Assembly (NCBI GenBank): GCA_023457295.1
Contig: JAEWLZ010000011.1
Span: forward strand, 1-8,497
Length of the DNA: 8,497 bases
Direction: 5' to 3'
Source of the DNA: Cyanobacteria bacterium OH_PDB_112
Lineage (GTDB): Bacteria > Cyanobacteriota > Vampirovibrionia > Gastranaerophilales > CAJFVJ01
Shown: positions 6,057-8,497 of the stretch, piece by piece
Layout: the number at the start of each line of letters is the position of its first letter
Numbering within the stretch: the first letter of the stretch is position 1
Translations under genes and position numbers: made by a program
The notes under the pieces: model-generated
Database searches by the model: none
What the model saw: the letters and a program-made list of their open reading frames with translations, nothing else
What the model was told of the DNA's origin: nothing

Positions 6057-6731
6057 TTATTTTATTAACGTAAACCATTTAAGCGCTACATCTCTTAAAG
6101 CATCTTTAGCAGTGCTGGTTCCAAATCCCCATTTAGGTCCAAAATATTTTGGAAGCGTATACCAATCTCTTTTACAATTTGAAACTTCAAGTATTTCAAA
6201 CCCCGCTTTACGGGCAGAATTTTCCACAAAACCTTCTTTAAAATGATTGCATCCTTCGTCTATATCAATTAAAAAGTCGTTAATATCTCTTTTCGGTAAA
6301 GGTATTTTTTCTATAAGAGCATCAAAAAGGACTATACCGCCTTTTTTAAGACCTTGATAAAAATTATTTAAAACATGCGGTATATCACAATCATAAAAAT
6401 GTTGAGAAACCCGTGCCATATGAATTCCATTATATTTTTCGGCAGGCAAGTCAGAAAACAATATATCATCAGGAAAAACTTTCAAATTAGGGAGGTTTTT
6501 TGCTCTTTTTTTTATTCTTGCCTGACCATACACATCAGGCTCATAAGCATCTACATTATAGCCTTGCTTAGCAAGGGGTATGTCATTTCTACCGTCTCCT
6601 GAGCCTATACCGGCAATTGCAGAACCTTGAGGGCAGTATTTTTTCATAGTTTCCATTATTTTACTATCGGGAAATATACCATTTATAAAAGGTCTTTGAT
6701 ATTCTCTGCTGTAATCTAAATTAAAAGACAT
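6057..6731 (-). CDS. Class I SAM-dependent methyltransferase, substrate unknown
   Basis: A 224-aa soluble protein with a Rossmann-type SAM-binding core. Motif I is AIAGIGSGDGRND (38-50). The acidic end of strand beta-2, carrying E64 and D66, follows in NVDAYEPD. A later PDDILFSDLP segment fits the motif after strand beta-3. HVLNNFYQGLKKGGIVLFDA (119-138) is the typical post-motif helix, turn and strand. The glycine-rich loop with GDGRN resembles TehB/UbiE-like small-molecule methyltransferases. The C-terminal third is aromatic-rich (DWYTLPKYFGPKWGF) and should shape the substrate pocket, but does not tell me the substrate. The start ATG at 6731 has AAGGAG (6746-6741) nine bases upstream. It is the first gene of a probable two-gene unit with rnhC and diverges from a 66-aa ORF. 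Confidence 0.82.
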   Translation of the reverse strand: MSFNLDYSREYQRPFINGIFPDSKIMETMKKYCPQGSAIAGIGSGDGRNDIPLAKQGYNVDAYEPDVYGQARIKKRAKNLPNLKVFPDDILFSDLPAEKYNGIHMARVSQHFYDCDIPHVLNNFYQGLKKGGIVLFDALIEKIPLPKRDINDFLIDIDEGCNHFKEGFVENSARKAGFEILEVSNCKRDWYTLPKYFGPKWGFGTSTAKDALRDVALKWFTLIK

Positions 6732-6770
6732 TTACCTTTACTCCTTTTTGTTTTTTATAAAATAGGTAAA
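6732..6770 (-). promoter_or_regulatory. Leader of the methyltransferase gene: SD within a potential hairpin
   Basis: On the minus strand TTTACC (6770-6765) can pair with GGTAAA (6736-6731), whose last A is the A of the ATG start. The SD AAGGAG (6746-6741) falls in the 28-base loop. CTTTAC (6771-6766) can instead pair with GTAAAG (6740-6735). The six-base stems are short, so this may be coincidence. Confidence 0.25.
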
Positions 6771-6816
6771 GATAAAATATTGCCTAATTTTAATGAATTG
6801 TAAACTCATGTTAATC

Positions 6817-6850
6817 AAGTATATCCAAAATAGACAATTTTTATATACTT
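6817..6850. promoter_or_regulatory. Inverted repeat in the divergent intergenic region, each arm holding a TATACT
   Basis: AAGTATAT (6817-6824) is matched perfectly by ATATACTT (6843-6850). Inside, AAAAT (6827-6831) pairs with ATTTT (6837-6841) around AGACA. Each outer arm contains TATACT, a five-of-six match to a -10 box: plus strand 6844-6849 and minus strand 6823-6818. This suits two divergent promoters, with starts near 6856 (towards the 66-aa ORF) and near 6811 (towards the methyltransferase). No good -35 is seen for either, so an operator is also possible. Confidence 0.35.
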
Positions 6851-6895
6851 TTGGGTTTTATATAGGTAATCAAAGAATTAATAGAGGAATTACCC

Positions 6896-7096
6896 ATGTA
6901 CGAACAACTTTTATATCAAGAAAAATTCACATCCACCATAAGTGCCACAGAAGCATATAGCGCAACAACTGAAAACTTTTTTCTTATGGAACAAGATGTG
7001 CAGAAAAAGAAAAAAGTTTATCACTCGCTAAAACAGCTTTTGCATGAATGTCCTTTTTACGGACTTGAGTCCTACGGGTCTAATTTTATTTGTTAA
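6896..7096 (+). CDS. Small hypothetical protein, 66 aa
   Basis: I do not recognise this protein. It starts with ATG after a good SD: GAGGA (6884-6888), seven bases upstream. It occupies the only stretch between the methyltransferase and mnmE that is not coding on the other strand, so it is not a shadow ORF. The sequence is soluble and polar: an S/T-rich N-terminal half (FTSTISATEAYSATTENFF), a QKKKKV basic patch, and a C-terminal segment with cysteines at 52 and 66 (HECPFYG and a terminal FIC). There is no signal peptide or transmembrane segment. It ends two bases before the convergent mnmE stop. A small regulatory or lineage-specific protein is possible, but no function can be assigned. Confidence 0.6.
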   Translation: MYEQLLYQEKFTSTISATEAYSATTENFFLMEQDVQKKKKVYHSLKQLLHECPFYGLESYGSNFIC

Positions 7097-7098
7097 TA

Positions 7099-8463
7099 TT
7101 ACTTCCCGATACAAAACTGTTCGAAAATATGAGTCAAAATCTCATCGGTCATAACTTCACCTGTAATTTCGTCAAGGTGAAGAAGTGAAGTTTTAATATC
7201 TATAGAAATCAAGTCCTGAAGTTCTTGATTTTGCGCACCTTCAAGTGCATAAATTAAAGAATTGAGCGCATTTTCAAGACACTCTTGTTGGCGCAAATTA
7301 GTCGAAAATTCACTATCATCAACTCCATTTTGACTAATTACCATTTTTTCGATTTCTTTTTTAAGTTCTTCTATTCCATGATTTGTTTTGGTCGAAATAC
7401 AAATCCCGCCTGAAGGTAATGAGGTTACAAGGTCTGATTTTGTACCGATTTTTATATGAGGCTTTTTCTCTACATCGGGCAGAATTTTCATATCTTCATC
7501 ATCAATTCCGCAGGTCAAATCGTATAAAAACAACACTAAATCCGCTTCTTCAAGGCATTTTTTAGAAAAATCAATCCCGATTGATTCAATATAATCCGCA
7601 TCAGAAGAAGTTTCAATTTCACGCAAACCTGCGGTATCTACAAGCGTTACAGGTATGCCTGCAATATCAATTGATTCTTGCAAAATATCTCTTGTCGTTC
7701 CGGCGATATCGGTTACTATTGCTCTTTGGGCATCAAGAAGCTTATTAAACAAAGATGATTTACCAACATTTGTCTGTCCGATTATAGCAATTTTTAGCCC
7801 CTGACGCATAAGGTTTGAACTTTTTGCTCCTGATAAGGCTTTATTTATGCGGGCGATAAAATCAGTTAATTTCTCTTCAATAAAACTATACTCGGGTTCT
7901 GCCACATCCTCAGGAAAATCAATAGCAGCGGTGATTTTTGCCAGAAGTTCCATGATTTCTGTCCGCAAAGTTTTAATATAAACAGACAAACTCCCTGACA
8001 GATTATGCGCAGAAATCTTTGCAAAACGGTCAGTCTTGGCATGAATTATATCTAATACAGCTTCTGCCTGAGACAAATCTATTTTTCCGTTTAAAAAAGC
8101 GCGTTTAGTAAACTCCCCTCGCTCTGCGAGTCTCGCACCATGCCGCAAAGTCAGAGAAAGAACATTTTTGACATTATTCAATCCGCCGTGGCAGTTAATT
8201 TCAACAACATCTTCCCCTGTATAACTGTTCGGAGCTTTAAAATAAACCGCAAGCACTTCATCAACAACAACATCATTATCAATAAGCCAGCCATGCTTCA
8301 TAACATTAGGGGTGAATTCCTGATAAACCTCTCCATCAGAAGTTTTGAAAAATATTTTTTTGAGCAAACCAAGAGCATCAACACCCGAAACTCTTACAAT
8401 TCCGATGCCGCCTGTACCCAAAGGGGTTGTAATTGCCGAAATAGTATCGTTTTGGTAGCTCAT
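7099..8463 (-). CDS. mnmE: tRNA uridine-5-carboxymethylaminomethyl modification GTPase MnmE
   Basis: With MnmG, MnmE installs the (carboxymethyl)aminomethyl group at C5 of wobble uridine 34 in several tRNAs, in a GTP-dependent, folate-using cytoplasmic reaction. The length is 454 aa, the same as the E. coli protein. Domain order is standard. The N-terminal domain (1-120) has ITTPLGTGGIGIVRVSG and SYTGEDVVEINCHGG. The helical domain begins with GEFTKRAFLNGKIDLSQAEA. The inserted G domain (about 222-375) has G1 GQTNVGKS (229-236), G2 TTRD (256-259), G3 DTAG (276-279) and G4 TKSD (341-344). The C-terminal helices end in FCIGK with the essential C451. The one oddity is Thr where G4 normally has Asn (NKxD). 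The ATG at 8463 overlaps the stop of an upstream gene by one base, suggesting translational coupling; no strong SD is seen. Confidence 0.97.
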   Translation of the reverse strand: MSYQNDTISAITTPLGTGGIGIVRVSGVDALGLLKKIFFKTSDGEVYQEFTPNVMKHGWLIDNDVVVDEVLAVYFKAPNSYTGEDVVEINCHGGLNNVKNVLSLTLRHGARLAERGEFTKRAFLNGKIDLSQAEAVLDIIHAKTDRFAKISAHNLSGSLSVYIKTLRTEIMELLAKITAAIDFPEDVAEPEYSFIEEKLTDFIARINKALSGAKSSNLMRQGLKIAIIGQTNVGKSSLFNKLLDAQRAIVTDIAGTTRDILQESIDIAGIPVTLVDTAGLREIETSSDADYIESIGIDFSKKCLEEADLVLFLYDLTCGIDDEDMKILPDVEKKPHIKIGTKSDLVTSLPSGGICISTKTNHGIEELKKEIEKMVISQNGVDDSEFSTNLRQQECLENALNSLIYALEGAQNQELQDLISIDIKTSLLHLDEITGEVMTDEILTHIFEQFCIGK

Positions 8464-8497
8464 CAGTCTTTCTTCACAACTTCCGCTTCAATTGTTC
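8463..8497 (-). CDS. 3' end of a gene upstream of mnmE (partial)
   Basis: Of the three minus-strand frames entering from the right edge, two hit stops at once. The third reads ten codons (T-I-E-A-E-V-V-K-K-D) to a TGA that shares its A with the mnmE ATG (TGATG). A TGATG junction is typical of coupled genes. In many bacteria the gene before mnmE encodes the RNA-binding protein Jag/KhpB, but ten residues are far too few to identify it. Confidence 0.5.
   Translation of the reverse strand, partial: TIEAEVVKKD

Noticed and set aside
6375..6602. 75-aa plus-strand ORF opposite the methyltransferase
   Set aside because: It is antisense to a clear SAM-binding domain, with no initiation signal.
1..8497. 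Mobile elements, CRISPR arrays, tRNA or rRNA genes, toxin-antitoxin pairs
   Set aside because: No transposase or integrase, regularly spaced repeats, cloverleaf-like sequence with CCA, or paired small ORFs of that type were seen on either strand.

Overview
The window is AT-rich bacterial chromosome with housekeeping and lineage-type genes. Both TAA and TGA are used as stops, so the standard bacterial code applies. The protein set fits a low-GC, non-proteobacterial lineage: a NadD-YqeK fusion, RNase HIII, MnmE, a soluble GAF-GGDEF-HD-GYP protein, several TTG starts and some genes without a Shine-Dalgarno (SD) sequence. A gut or environmental Vampirovibrionia/Melainabacteria (Gastranaerophilales) is my best guess, with moderate-to-low confidence. 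A Clostridia-like organism is the main alternative.

Layout. On the plus strand, positions 1-986 hold the 3' part of a nadD-yqeK fusion, whose 5' end lies outside the window. It meets an unrecognised 246-aa gene tail to tail, both stop codons lying within one TTAA. Reading leftwards on the minus strand from about 6.7 kb are a SAM-dependent methyltransferase (6731-6057), rnhC (6024-5131), a GAF-GGDEF-HD-GYP cyclic-di-GMP protein (4847-3015), an exported glycine-rich protein (2908-1778) and the unknown protein (1723-983). A divergent 66-aa ORF (6896-7096, plus strand) starts opposite the methyltransferase. It ends two bases from the stop of mnmE (8463-7099, minus strand). At the right edge the last ten codons of another minus-strand gene overlap the mnmE start by one base.

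Functional themes. NadD makes the NAD precursor NaAD. YqeK-type HD proteins hydrolyse Ap4A. RnhC removes RNA from RNA:DNA hybrids, and MnmE modifies wobble uridines of tRNA. The GGDEF/HD-GYP protein could both make and degrade c-di-GMP. Only the methyltransferase and rnhC look like a probable two-gene operon. The cyclic-di-GMP gene has its own candidate extended -10 promoter.

No phage, transposon, CRISPR, rRNA or tRNA gene is visible, and I see no clear undescribed multi-gene system. The items most worth a second look are the NadD-YqeK fusion, two genes with -10-like boxes 6-7 nt before the start codon (possible leaderless mRNAs), a perfect 14-bp palindrome before the exported-protein gene, a structured intergenic stretch at about 4981-5101, and the symmetric divergent control region at 6732-6895.
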